A stretch of 64,000 nt of DNA, taken from the NCBI GenBank assembly GCA_933228675.1, contig OW121743.1:85150938-85214937 (forward strand), in the 5' to 3' direction. The position numbers were made by a program, and so were the translations under genes. A model generated the notes under the pieces. It was not told the origin of the DNA, searched no databases, and saw only the letters and a program-made list of their open reading frames with translations. Source of the DNA: Stomorhina lunata (Eukaryota; Arthropoda; Insecta; Diptera; Rhiniidae). Every line of letters starts with the position of its first letter. The stretch's first letter is position 1. Positions 24,301 to 35,367 of this stretch are shown one piece after another.

Positions 24301-25190
24301 CTTTTTGTGGAAAATTTTTGATATCAAAAAATATTTTTGGTATCAAAATTTTTTATCGCAAATTTTTGGTATCAAAATTTTTGATACCAAAATTTTTGAT
24401 ATCAGAATTTTTTATAGAAAATGTTTGGTATCAAAATTTTTTACAGAAAATTTTTGGTATCAAAATTTTTGACATCAGAATTTTTTATAGAAAATTTTGC
24501 GTATCAATTTTTTTTTAAGGAAAACCTTCGGTATCAAAATTTTTTATAGAAAATTTTCGATTCAAAATTATTAATAAAAATTTTTCAGTATCAAAACCTT
24601 TCATAGAAAATTTTCGGTATCAAATTTTTTCAGGAAATTTTCGGTATCAAAATTTTTTAAAGACATTTTTCGAAGTCAAAATTTTTTAAAGAAATTTTTC
24701 GATGTAAAAATTTTGTTTTAGAAAAGTTTTGATATTAAAAGAGTTTACAAAAAATTTCCATTGAAAAACTTTTAATAGAAAATTTTTTATTATAAAAAAG
24801 TTTTTATAGAAAATTTTCGATACCAAAATTTTTTATATAAAATTTTCGGTATAAAAATTTTTATAGAAACTTTTTGGTATTAAAATATTTATAGAAATTT
24901 TTCGGGAAAAAAAATATCTCATAGAAAATTTTTGGTATCAAAATTTTTTTTAGAAAATTTTTGGTATCAAAATTTTTTTTAGAAAATTTTTGGTATCAAC
25001 ATTTTTTTTAGAAAATTTTCGTCAACTAAATTTTTAATAGAAGTTTTTCGGTATCAAAACTTTTAATACAAAATTTTGGGTATCAACATGTTTTAGAGGA
25101 TTTTTTTGGTATCAAAATATTTTATAGACAACTTTTAGTATCAAAACTTTTTAGAAAAAATTTTCGTTAACAATTTTTTATAGAAAAGAA
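21331..25190. repeat. ~29-bp satellite, GGTATC/GATATC type, block 2
   Basis: About 133 units, 29 bp each. A homogeneous subdomain at about 21800-22430 has TATATAGAAAATTTTTGGTATC-like units, and another at about 23480-24010 has units with GATATC. In the latter TTTTGATATCAAAA is a perfect 14-bp palindrome. The edges and 24500-25190 are more diverged. Confidence 0.93.
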
Positions 25191-25887
25191 GAGACGTTCA
25201 AGTGATGTCGCTTTTTTTGGTCTCGTTAAAATTTAATGAAGCTATTTCTGTTGCAGATAAATAAGACGAGGAAAAATATAGCTTTTGTACTCAAGAAGCT
25301 TTTAAGTTCACTAACTTCCATTGTTCAAATTACCTATGTTTCGTTAATTTACTCTTTAATAGGGATCTAATTCAAAATATAAAATTTTCAACAATAGCTT
25401 TTATACTTCCATGTTTATTTTCTTTTTCCTGCTATTAAAAGTTGTTTTGTGGTTGCATTTAACTTCTTTCCTTAAGTTGGTTAAATAATATTATTTAGCA
25501 ATAAAAATTTATGTGTATTATATAATTTCTTTTACCCCAAGGGTAAATATAATGCACAAAAAAAGAAGTTAAGGTCAAATATTGTTGAAGTAAAAATATT
25601 TTTGATGCTGCAACATTTTATCTAGTCTATTAAAATTTTGTTTAAAGAACCCACAGAAAATATTATATCTAATATTTATGTATACGAATAAGATGGATAT
25701 GAAGCAATTTGTGGTTTTAAAGTTTATCTACATATGAAAAGTACTTCCAAACTTTTTACTGGTTAGAAAATACTTATGCATAAAGTTTGAAAGGAGAATT
25801 TTATGCATTTAGTTATTTTTCAGGAAATATTTTTATATTTGCAAATTTGTGATAAACTTTTTAGATATGGGTATTTTAAGGGTCGTG
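25191..25887. other. Low-copy DNA, no gene seen
   Basis: An AT-rich interval after the end of the GGTATC array. A TTGCAG near 25250 could be a splice acceptor, but an in-frame ATAAATAAG follows and I cannot support an exon. Confidence 0.5.
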
Positions 25888-26096
25888 CCTATGTCTTAGT
25901 AAATGATTAAGACTATGACTATTTTTTTTTTAAATACCTTAGTCTATGTCATAGTCTATATATTAGTAAATTTTTTTAAATATGTTTTAGTTTATGTCTT
26001 AGTCTAGGTCTTAGTCCATATCTTAGTTTATGTATTAATCTATGTCTTGGTATATGTCTTATTCTTTGCCCTAATCTATGTCTATGATTAGGTCAT
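25888..26096. repeat. Degenerate 12-bp satellite remnant
   Basis: Recognisable but heavily mutated copies of TATGTCTTAGTC, with runs such as CTTAGTCTATGTCATAGTC and TTTAGTTTATGTCTTAGTC. It lies about 1.5 kb left of the main array and suggests that the array was once longer. Confidence 0.8.
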
Positions 26097-26940
26097 ATCT
26101 TAAATTTAATATTTTAAAACCAACCATATCCTTCACCAAAACCTCGCTTATCTTTAAGGATTAACATTTGGCCAATCATTCCATTTCGTCTAGTAATTGT
26201 CATTAAATTCTGAATCATGTTTCTTTCTTTCTGTTTTTTTTTCTTCCATCTTTATTATGTTTATGATTGCTATAACTTTTTAGACATGATTCCCATTACA
26301 GATCTAAAATAACAAAAATAATAATAACAATTTTTGGTGAAACCAAGAATAGCAACAACAAAAATAACGTGTATGAAACCAGTAAAGAATCCTAATTTTT
26401 TATTATATCCTTCTCTACTGTTAACTAAATCCTTGTTGCCATTGTTCTTGTTCTATAACAATTCTTATTATTTTTTATAACAATATAAATATTTCTTTTT
26501 TCGTTTTTTTATATGATTTCATTTTTTTCTTTGTCTTATTTTTGATACTAGATTTTTTATAAGAACAAAACCTATTTTAAACAACAGCAACAACTAGTAC
26601 GTGCTTTTTTTTAAAACAAAAAATCATTTACTTTATTGTTGTTGCAGTTTTGCAAAAAAATTTCCGATGGAAGAAAAGAAGCCAAAGAATAGAACAAAAT
26701 GTTAAAAATGTTAAGAAAAAGAATGTTTTCACTTTATGGAAATGTGTGGAGAGAACAGAAAAACCAAATTGTAAATTTTATGGTACTCTGGAGTAACTTT
26801 ATATGAAAAGCTATACATTTTTATATATAGTACATACAACTTGGGTATTTCTAGAACTTAATGAATTAAAAGAGTGATGTGGTTTTAAAATATATAAAAC
26901 CAGTAAACAAATATGGGCGATATATCAGAAAACAATTTTA
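26097..26940. other. Low-copy DNA, no gene seen
   Basis: An AT-rich interval with AAC/AAT-type low complexity (26300-26370) and many T runs. No exon-like signal. Confidence 0.5.
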
Positions 26941-27055
26941 CTAAATGTCTATAACTTAGTTCAAGTCTTAGTAGATATCTTGGTATATTTCTTAGTCTTA
27001 GAATATGTCTCAATATATGTCTAAGTCTATGTCTTAGTCTATATCTTAGTAGTAG
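26941..27055. repeat. Degenerate 12-bp satellite remnant
   Basis: Diverged CTTAGTC / TATGTC units, best preserved at about 27005-27045. It is directly followed by the GTATCA hexamer zone. Confidence 0.75.
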
Positions 27056-27563
27056 TGTCACTATATCAGTATTTGTATCAGCATTAGTATATGTTTCAGT
27101 ATTCGCATTAGTATTTCCATCAGAAAGAAATAATACTTTTAATACTGGTATTGGTATCAGTGTCAATACAAGTATCAGTGTTAGTATCACTATTAGTTTC
27201 AGTATTTGTATTATTTTTAGTATCCGTGCTGGTATCAGTATTTGTATCAGTACTAGTACTTGTATATGTATAAGTATCAGTTTTAGTCTCAGTATAAGTA
27301 TATTTTATTATTTTATTAGTATCAGTATTAGTAGCAGTATTTGTATCAGTACTAGTACCAGTGTCAAAACCAGTACTAGTATCAGTATTAGTATAGATTT
27401 TAGTATCAGTAATACTATTAGTCAGTATTAGTCGTAGTACCATTAATAGTGTCACTATTAGTATCAGTATTTGCATCAGTATTTGTATCGATATTAGTAT
27501 AATATCAGTACAACTATTTGTGTCTGTAATAGTGTTAATATTACTAACAGTATTGTCACAGTA
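27056..27563. repeat. Hexamer-based imperfect repeat (GTATCA / GTATTA)
   Basis: Roughly 500 bp of imperfect 6-bp units such as AGTATC, AGTATT, AGTACT and TGTATC, with a 6/12-bp rhythm. On the minus strand this gives T/N/D-rich frames with no plausible function. It leads directly into the TATGTCTTAGTC array, which is itself a dimer of the related hexamers TATGTC and TTAGTC. Confidence 0.8.
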
Positions 27564-30500
27564 TTGTCTATGTCTTAGTCTATGTCTTAGTCTATGTCTT
27601 AGTCTATGTCTTAGTCTATGTCTTAGTCTATGTCTTAGTCTATGTCTTAGTCTATGTCTTAGTCTATGTCTTAGTCTATGTCTTAGTCTATGTCTTAGTC
27701 TATGTCTTAGTCTATGTCTTAGTCTATGTCTTAGTCTATGTCTTAGTCTATGTCTTAGTCTATGTCTTAGTCTATGTCTTAGTCTATGTCTAAGTCTATG
27801 TCTTAGTCTATGTCTTAGTCTATGTCTTAGTCTATGTCTTAGTCTATGTCTTAGTCTATGTCTTAGTCTATGTCTTAGTCTATGTCTTAGTCTATGTCTT
27901 AGTCTATGTCTTAGTCTATGTCTTAGTCTATGTCTTAGTCTATGTCTTAGTCTATGTCTTAGTCTATGTCTTAGTCTATGTCTTAGTCTATGTCTTAGTC
28001 TATGTCTTAGTCTATGTCTTAGTCTATGTCTTAGTCTATGTCTAAGTCTATGTCTTAGTCTATGTCTTAGTCTATGTCTTAGTCTTTGTCTTAGTCTTTG
28101 TCTTAGTCTTTGTCTTAGTCTATGTCTTAGTCTATCTCTTAGTCTATGTCTTAGTCTATGTCTTAGTCTATGTCTTAGTCTATGTCTTAGTCTATGTCTT
28201 AGTCTATGTCTTAGTCTATGTCTTAGTCTATGTCTTAGTCTATGTCTTAGTCTATGTCTTAGTCTATGTCTTAGTCTATGTCTTAGTCTATGTCTTAGTC
28301 TATGTCTTAGTCTATGTCTTAGTCTATGTCTTAGTCTATGTCTTAGTCTATGTCTTAGTCTATGTCTTAGTCTATGTCTTAGTCTATGTCTTAGTCTATG
28401 TCTTAGTCTATGTCTTAGTCTATGTCTTAGTCTATGTCGTAGTCTATGTCTTAGTCTATGTCTTAGTCTATGTCTTAGTCTATGTCTTAGTCTATGTCTT
28501 AGTCTATGTCTTAGTCTATGTCTTAGTCTATGTCTTAGTCTATGTCTTAGTCTATGTCTTAGTCTATGTCTTAGTCTATGTCTTAGTCTATGTCTTAGTC
28601 TATGTCTTAGTCTATGTCTTAGTCTATGTCTTAGTCTATGTCTTAGTCTATGTCTTAGTCTATGTCTTAGTCTATGTCTTAGTCTATGTCTTAGTCTATG
28701 TCTTAGTCTATGTCTTAGTCTATGTCTTAGTCTATGTCTTAGTCTATGTCTTAGTCTATGTCTTAGTCTATGTCTTAGTCTATGTCTTAGTCTATGTCTT
28801 AGTCTATGTCTTAGTCTATGTCTTAGTCTATGTCTTAGTCTATGTCTTAGTCTATGTATTAGTCTATGTCTTAGTCTATGTCTTAATCTATGTCTTAGTC
28901 TACGTCTTAGTCTATGTCTTAGTCTATGTCTAAGTCTATGTCTTAGTCTATGTCTTAGTCTATGTCTTAGTCTATGTCTTAGTCTTTGTCTTAGTCTTTG
29001 TCTTAGTCTATGTCTTAGTCTATGTCTTAGTCTATGTCTTAGTCTATGTCTTAGTCTATGTCTTAGTCTATGTCTTAGTCTATGTCTTAGTCTATGTCTT
29101 AGTCTATGTCTTAGTCTATGTCTTAGTCTATGTCTTAGTCTATGTCTTAGTCTATGTCTTAGTCTATGTCTTAGTCTATGTCTTAGTCTATGTCTTAGTC
29201 TATGTCTTAGTCTATGTCTTAGTCTATGTCTTAGTCTATGTCTTAGTCTATGTCTTAGTCTATGTCTTAGTCTATGTCTTAGTCTATGTCTTAGTCTATG
29301 TCTTAGTCTATGTCTTAGTCTATGTCTTAGTCTATGTCTTAGTCTATGTCTAAGTCTATGTCTTAGTCTATGTCTTAGTCTATGTCTTAGTCTATGTCTT
29401 AGTCTTTGTCTTAGTCTTTGTCTTAGTCTATGTCTTAGTCTATGTCTTAGTCTATGTCTTAGTCTATGTCTTAGTCTATGTCTTAGTCTATGTCTTAGTC
29501 TATGTCTTAGTCTATGTCTTAGTCTATGTCTTAGTCTATGTCTTAGTCTATGTCTTAGTCTATGTCTTAGTCTATGTCTTAGTCTATGTCTTAGTCTATG
29601 TCTTAGTCTATGTCTTAGTCTATGTCTTAGTCTATGTCTTAGTCTATGTCTTAGTCTATGTCTTAGTCTATGTCTTAGTCTATGTCTTAGTCTATGTCTA
29701 AGTCTATGTCTAAGTCTATGTCTTAGTCTATGTCTTAGTCTATGTCTTAGTCTTTGTCTTAGTCTTTGTCTTAGTCTATGTCTTAGTCTATGTCTTAGTC
29801 TATGTCTTAGTCTATGTCTTAGTCTATGTCTAAGTCTATGTCTTAGTCTATGTCTTAGTCTATGTCTTAGTCTATGTCTTAGTCTTTGTCTTAGTCTTTG
29901 TCTTAGTCTTTGTCTTAGTCTATGTCTTAGTCTATGTCTTAGTCTATGTCTTAGTCTATGTCTTAGTCTATGTCTTAGTCTATGTCTTAGTCTATGTCTT
30001 AGTCTATGTCTTAGTCTATGTCTTAGTCTATGTCTTAGTCTATGTCTTAGTCTATGTCTTAGTCTATGTCTTAGTCTATGTCTTAGTCTATGTCTTAGTC
30101 TATGTCTTAGTCTATGTCTTAGTCTATGTCTTAGTCTATGTCTTAGTCTATGTCTTAGTCTATGTCTTAGTCTATGTCTTAGTCTATGTATTAGTCTATG
30201 TCTTAGTCTATGTCTTAATCTATGTCTTAGTCTACGTCTTAGTCTATGTCTTAGTCTATGTCTAAGTCTATGTCTTAGTCTATGTCTTAGTCTATGTCTT
30301 AGTCTATGTCTTAGTCTTTGTCTTAGTCTTTGTCTTAGTCTATGTCTTAGTCTATGTCTTAGTCTATGTCTTAGTCTATGTCTTAGTCTATGTCTTAGTC
30401 TATGTCTTAGTCTATGTCTTAGTCTATGTCTTAGTCTATGTCTTAGTCTATGTCTTAGTCTATGTCTTAGTCTATGTCTTAGTCTATGTCTTAGTCTATG

Positions 30501-33500
30501 TCTTAGTCTATGTCTTAGTCTATGTCTTAGTCTATGTCTTAGTCTATGTCTTAGTCTATGTCTTAGTCTATGTCTTAGTCTATGTCTTAGTCTATGTCTT
30601 AGTCTATGTCTTAGTCTATGTCTTAGTCTATGTCTTAGTCTATGTCTTAGTCTATGTCTAAGTCTATGTCTTAGTCTATGTCTTAGTCTATGTCTTAGTC
30701 TATGTCTTAGTCTTTGTCTTAGTCTTTGTCTTAGTCTATGTCTTAGTCTATGTCTTAGTCTATGTCTTAGTCTATGTCTTAGTCTATGTCTTAGTCTATG
30801 TCTTAGTCTATGTCTTAGTCTATGTCTTAGTCTATGTCTTAGTCTATGTCTTAGTCTATGTCTTAGTCTATGTCTTAGTCTATGTCTTAGTCTATGTCTT
30901 AGTCTATGTCTTAGTCTATGTCTTAGTCTATGTCTTAGTCTATGTCTTAGTCTATGTCTTAGTCTATGTCTTAGTCTATGTCTTAGTCTATGTCTTAGTC
31001 TATGTCTAAGTCTATGTCTAAGTCTATGTCTTAGTCTATGTCTTAGTCTATGTCTTAGTCTTTGTCTTAGTCTTTGTCTTAGTCTATGTCTTAGTCTATG
31101 TCTTAGTCTATGTCTTAGTCTATGTGTCTTAGTCTATGTCTAAGTCTATGTCTTAGTCTATGTCTTAGTCTATGTCTTAGTCTATGTCTTAGTCTTTGTC
31201 TTAGTCTTTGTCTTAGTCTTTGTCTTAGTCTATGTCTTAGTCTATGTCTTAGTCTATGTCTTAGTCTATGTCTTAGTCTATGTCTTAGTCTATGTCTTAG
31301 TCTATGTCTTAGTCTATGTCTTAGTCTATGTCTTAGTCTATGTCTAGTCTATGTCTTAGTCTATGTCTTAGTCTATGTCTTAGTCTATGTCTTAGTCTAT
31401 GTCTTAGTCTATGTCTTAGTCTATGTCTTAGTCTATGTCTTAGTCTATGTCTTAGTCTATGTCTTAGTCTATGTCTTAGTCTATGTCTTAGTCTATGTCT
31501 TAGTCTATGTCTTAGTCTATGTCTTAGTCTATGTCTTAGTCTATGTCTTAGTCTATGTCTTAGTCTATGTCTTAGTCTATGTCTTAGTCTATGTCTTAGT
31601 CTATGTCTTAGTCTATGTCTTAGTCTATGTCTTAGTCTATGTCTTAGTCTATGTCTTAGTCTATGTCTTAGTCTATGTCTTAGTCTATGTCTTAGTCTAT
31701 GTCTTAGTCTATGTCTTAGTCTATGTCTTAGTCTATGTCTTAGTCTATGTCTTAGTCTATGTCTTAGTCTATGTCTTAGTCTATGTCTTAGTCTATGTCT
31801 TAGTCTATGTCTTAGTCTATGTCTTAGTCTATGTCTTAGTCTATGTCTTAGTCTATGTCTAAGTCTATGTCTTAGTCTATGTCTTAGTCTATGTCTTAGT
31901 CTATGTCTTAGTCTATGTCTTAGTCTTTGTCTTCGTCTATGTCTTAGTCTATGTCTTAGTCTATGTCTTAGTCTATGTCTTAGTCTATGTCTTAGTCTAT
32001 GTCTTAGTCTATGTCTTAGTCTATGTCTTAGTCTATGTCTTAGTCTATGTCTTAGTCTATGTCTTAGTCTATGTCTTAGTCTATGTCTTAGTCTATGTCT
32101 TAGTCTATGTCTTAGTCTATGTCTTAGTCTATGTCTTAGTCTATGTCTTAGTCTATGTCTTAGTCTATGTCTTAGTCTATGTCTTAGTCTATGTCTTAGT
32201 CTATGTCTTAGTCTATGTCTTAGTCTATGTCTTAGTCTATGTCTTAGTCTATGTCTAAGTCTATGTCTAAGTCTATGTCTTAGTCTATGTCTTAGTCTAT
32301 GTCTTAGTCTTTGTCTTAGTCTTTGTCTTACTCTATGTCTTAGTCTATGTCTTAGTCTATGTCTTAGTCTATGTCTTAGTCTATGTCTTAGTCTATGTCT
32401 TAGTCTATGTCTTAGTCTATGTCTTAGTCTATGTCTTAGTCTATGTCTTAGTCTATGTCTTAGTCTATGTCTTAGTCTATGTCTTAGTCTATGTCTTAGT
32501 CTATGTCTTAGTCTATGTCTTAGTCTATGTCTTAGTCTATGTCTTAGTCTATGTCTTAGTCTATGTCTTAGTCTATGTCTTAGTCTATGTCTTAGTCTAT
32601 GTCTTAGTCTATGTCTTAGTCTATGTCTATGTCTTAGTCTATGTCTTAGTCTATGTCTTAGTCTATGTCTTAGTCTTTGTCTTAGTCTTTGTCTTAGTCT
32701 TTGTCTTAGTCTTTGTCTTAGTCTATGTCTTAGTCTATGTCTTAGTCTATGTCTTAGTCTATGTCTTAGTCTATGTCTTAGTCTATGTCTTAGTCTATGT
32801 CTTAGTCTATGTCTTAGTCTATGTCTTAGTCTATGTCTTAGTCTATGTCTTAGTCTATGTCTTAGTCTATGTCTTAGTCTATGTCTTAGTCTATGTCTTA
32901 GTCTATGTCTTAGTCTATGTCTTAGTCTATGTCTTAGTCTATGTCTTAGTCTATGTCTTAGTCTATGTCTTAGTCTATGTCTTAGTCTATGTCTTTGTCT
33001 ATGTCTTAGTCTATGTCTTAGTCTATGTCTTAGTCTATGTCTTAATCTATGTCTTAGTCTATGTCTTAGTCTATGTCTTAGTCTATGTCTTAGTCTATGT
33101 CTTAGTCTATGTCTTAGTCTATGTCTTAGTCTATGTCTTAGTCTATGTCTTAGTCTATATCTTAGTCTATGTCTTAGTCTATGTCTTAGTCTATGTCTTA
33201 GTCTATGTCTTACTCTATGTCTTAGTCTATGTCTTAGTCTATGTCTTAGTCTATGTCTTAGTCTATGTCTTAGTCTATGTCTTAGTCTATGTCTTAGTCT
33301 ATGTCTTAGTCTATGTCTTAGTCTATGTCTTAGTCTATGTCTTAGTCTATGTCTTAGTCTATGTCTTAGTCTATGTCTTAGTCTATGTCTTAGTCTATGT
33401 CTTAGTCTATGTCTTAGTCTATGTCCTTAGTCTATGTCTTAGTCTATGTCTTAGTCTATGTCTTAGTCTATGTCTTAGTCTATGTCTTAGTCTATGTCTT

Positions 33501-34594
33501 AGTCTATGTCTTAGTCTATGTCTTAGTCTATGTCTTAGTCTATGTCTTAGTCTATGTCTTAGTCTATGTCTTAGTCTATGTCTTAGTCTTTGTCTTAGTC
33601 TTTGTCTTAGTCTTTGTCTTAGTCTATGTCTTAGTCTATGTCTTAGTCTATGTCTTAGTCTATGTCTTAGTCTATGTCTTAGTCTATGTCTTAGTCTATG
33701 TCTTAGTCTATGTCTTAGTCTATGTCTTAGTCTATGTCTTAGTCTATGTCTTAGTCTATGTCTTAGTCTATGTCTTAGTCTATGTCTTAGTCTATGTCTT
33801 AGTCTATGTCTTAGTCTATGTCTTAGTCTATGTCTTAGTCTATGTCTTAGTCTATGTCTTAGTCTATGTCTTAGTCTATGTCTTAGTCTATGTCTTAGTC
33901 TATGTCTAAGTCTATGTCTTAGTCTATGTCTTAGTCTATGTCTTAGTCTATGTCTTAGTCTATGTCTTAGTCTATGTCTTAGTCTATGTCTTAGTCTATG
34001 TCTTTGTCTATGTCTTAGTCTATGTCTTAGTCTATGTCTTAGTCTATGTCTTAATCTATGTCTTAGTCTATGTCTTAGTCTATGTCTTAGTCTATGTCTT
34101 AGTCTATGTCTTAGTCTATGTCTTAGTCTATGTCTTAGTCTATGTCTTAGTCTATGTCTTAGTCTATATCTTAGTCTATGTCTTAGTCTATGTCTTAGTC
34201 TATGTCTTAGTCTATGTCTTACTCTATGTCTTAGTCTATGTCTTAGTCTATGTCTTAGTCTATGTCTTAGTCTATGTCTTAGTCTATGTCTTAGTCTATG
34301 TCTTAGTCTATGTCTTAGTCTATGTCTTAGTCTATGTCTTAGTCTATGTCTTAGTCTATGTCTTAGTCTATGTCTTAGTCTATGTCTTAGTCTATGTCTT
34401 AGTCTATGTCTTAGTCTATATCTTAGTCTATGTGTTAGTCTATATCTTAGTCTATATCTTTGTCCGTGTCTAAGTCTATGTCTTAGTCTATGTCTTAGTC
34501 TATATCTTAGTCTATATCTTTGTCCATGTCTAAGTCTATGTCTGAGTCTATGTTTTAGGTATGTCTTAGTTTGTGTTTTAGTTTTTGTCTAAGT
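27564..34594. repeat. 12-bp satellite TATGTCTTAGTC, ~7 kb, ~585 copies
   Basis: An almost perfect 12-bp tandem array from 27567 to about 34440, then a degenerate tail to 34594. Diagnostic variants (TCTAAG, CTTTGTC, GTATTAG, CTTAATC, CTACGTC, CTATATC, TTACTC) recur at fixed offsets and show higher-order duplication. Four length changes break the register: +2 near 31124, -1 near 31343, -6 near 32627 and +1 near 33425. Because 12 is a multiple of 3 and two frames lack stops, frames of up to 1207 codons encoding (LCLS)n or (LVYV)n result. These are not genes. Confidence 0.97.
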
Positions 34595-35367
34595 TCTAAC
34601 AAAATTGTTTCCTGGGCATATGCATATGAATATAGTTTTACCAACACTTAAATAACTCAAACTTATAAATCTTATAAAGAACTAAAGGATCTATTTTTTA
34701 GTTTTAAAAAATCTAAAATTACTTATAACCAAAACAGGTTTTTACCCTGTAAAGTTGGCCTGAAGCAAAAAATGTGGGTCTCGCTTGGTATTGTTTTAGG
34801 TATTAATGGAAAATGTGAGAAGAATGCAGTAAAGATTAGGGATTAACATAAATAATATAAACACACACAAAAAAAATATAAACAAAAGATCCAGAAAAAT
34901 CCTTAAACTCACGTCCATGTCTGTGTGTGTGAACAATTTTAAATACTAACGGAAACGGAAGTGCAGAATGTATAACAAAAATTGTATGTACAATGCTTAA
35001 ACCTTCTTGATATTTAATATTCATATCAAGAAACACACATACTTTTTTTTAATACTCGTAAAAATATTTGAAAACGATTTCCCAAAATGTCTGGAAAGTT
35101 TCTTTGTTTTTATTATGAAATTGAAAGAATTCTATCATGTGTAAGAAGTTTTTAAGTGTTTGGTGCTGGATGTCATTTCAGATAATGGATGAGGTGACCC
35201 TGCCATTTATTTGTGTGAAAACCAGTCAAGTGTAAGTATTTTTATAATCGAATTTTTCTGTTAAGATGAATCATAAAAATGAATCATTCTTGAAGAACTT
35301 TTTAATATTATTTGGGATTCAGTAAACAAAGATGTTAGGATGTTAAAGAATAATTATGTAATTAATC
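34595..35367. other. Low-copy DNA containing one candidate exon
   Basis: Non-repetitive sequence between the 12-bp array and the next CTATAG array. The only exon-like signal is at 35182-35231 (separate entry). A CA/GT-rich stretch lies at 34855-34935. Confidence 0.5.
35182..35231 (+). other. Candidate 50-nt exon (or start exon) with strong donor
   Basis: The 50 bases are preceded by TGTCATTTCAG, a usable splice acceptor, and followed by GTAAGTATTT, a donor matching the metazoan consensus. Only one of the three frames is open: an isoleucine codon, then MDEVTLPFICVKTSQ and two bases of a split codon (GT). The local base composition is less AT-rich than the surroundings. It could be an internal microexon or a start exon with ATG at 35185. 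The polypyrimidine tract is weak (GGTGCTGGATGTCATTTCAG). I do not recognise the peptide. Joined directly to the 43071 candidate it would soon hit a stop, so these two are not simple neighbours in one frame. Confidence 0.3.

Noticed and set aside
12070..25190. Short F/K/I/N-rich and FYRKFSVSKF-like open frames (for example 13979-14194, 18272-18544, 19807-20103, 24318-24518)
   Set aside because: They lie wholly inside AT-rich satellites and repeat with the unit. There is no coding signature.
27520..33909. Very long open frames of 1207, 246, 696 and 162 codons encoding (LCLS)n and (LVYV)n
   Set aside because: They are produced by a 12-bp repeat whose length is a multiple of three with no stop in two frames. 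They change frame exactly at small indels and have almost no non-repeat sequence.
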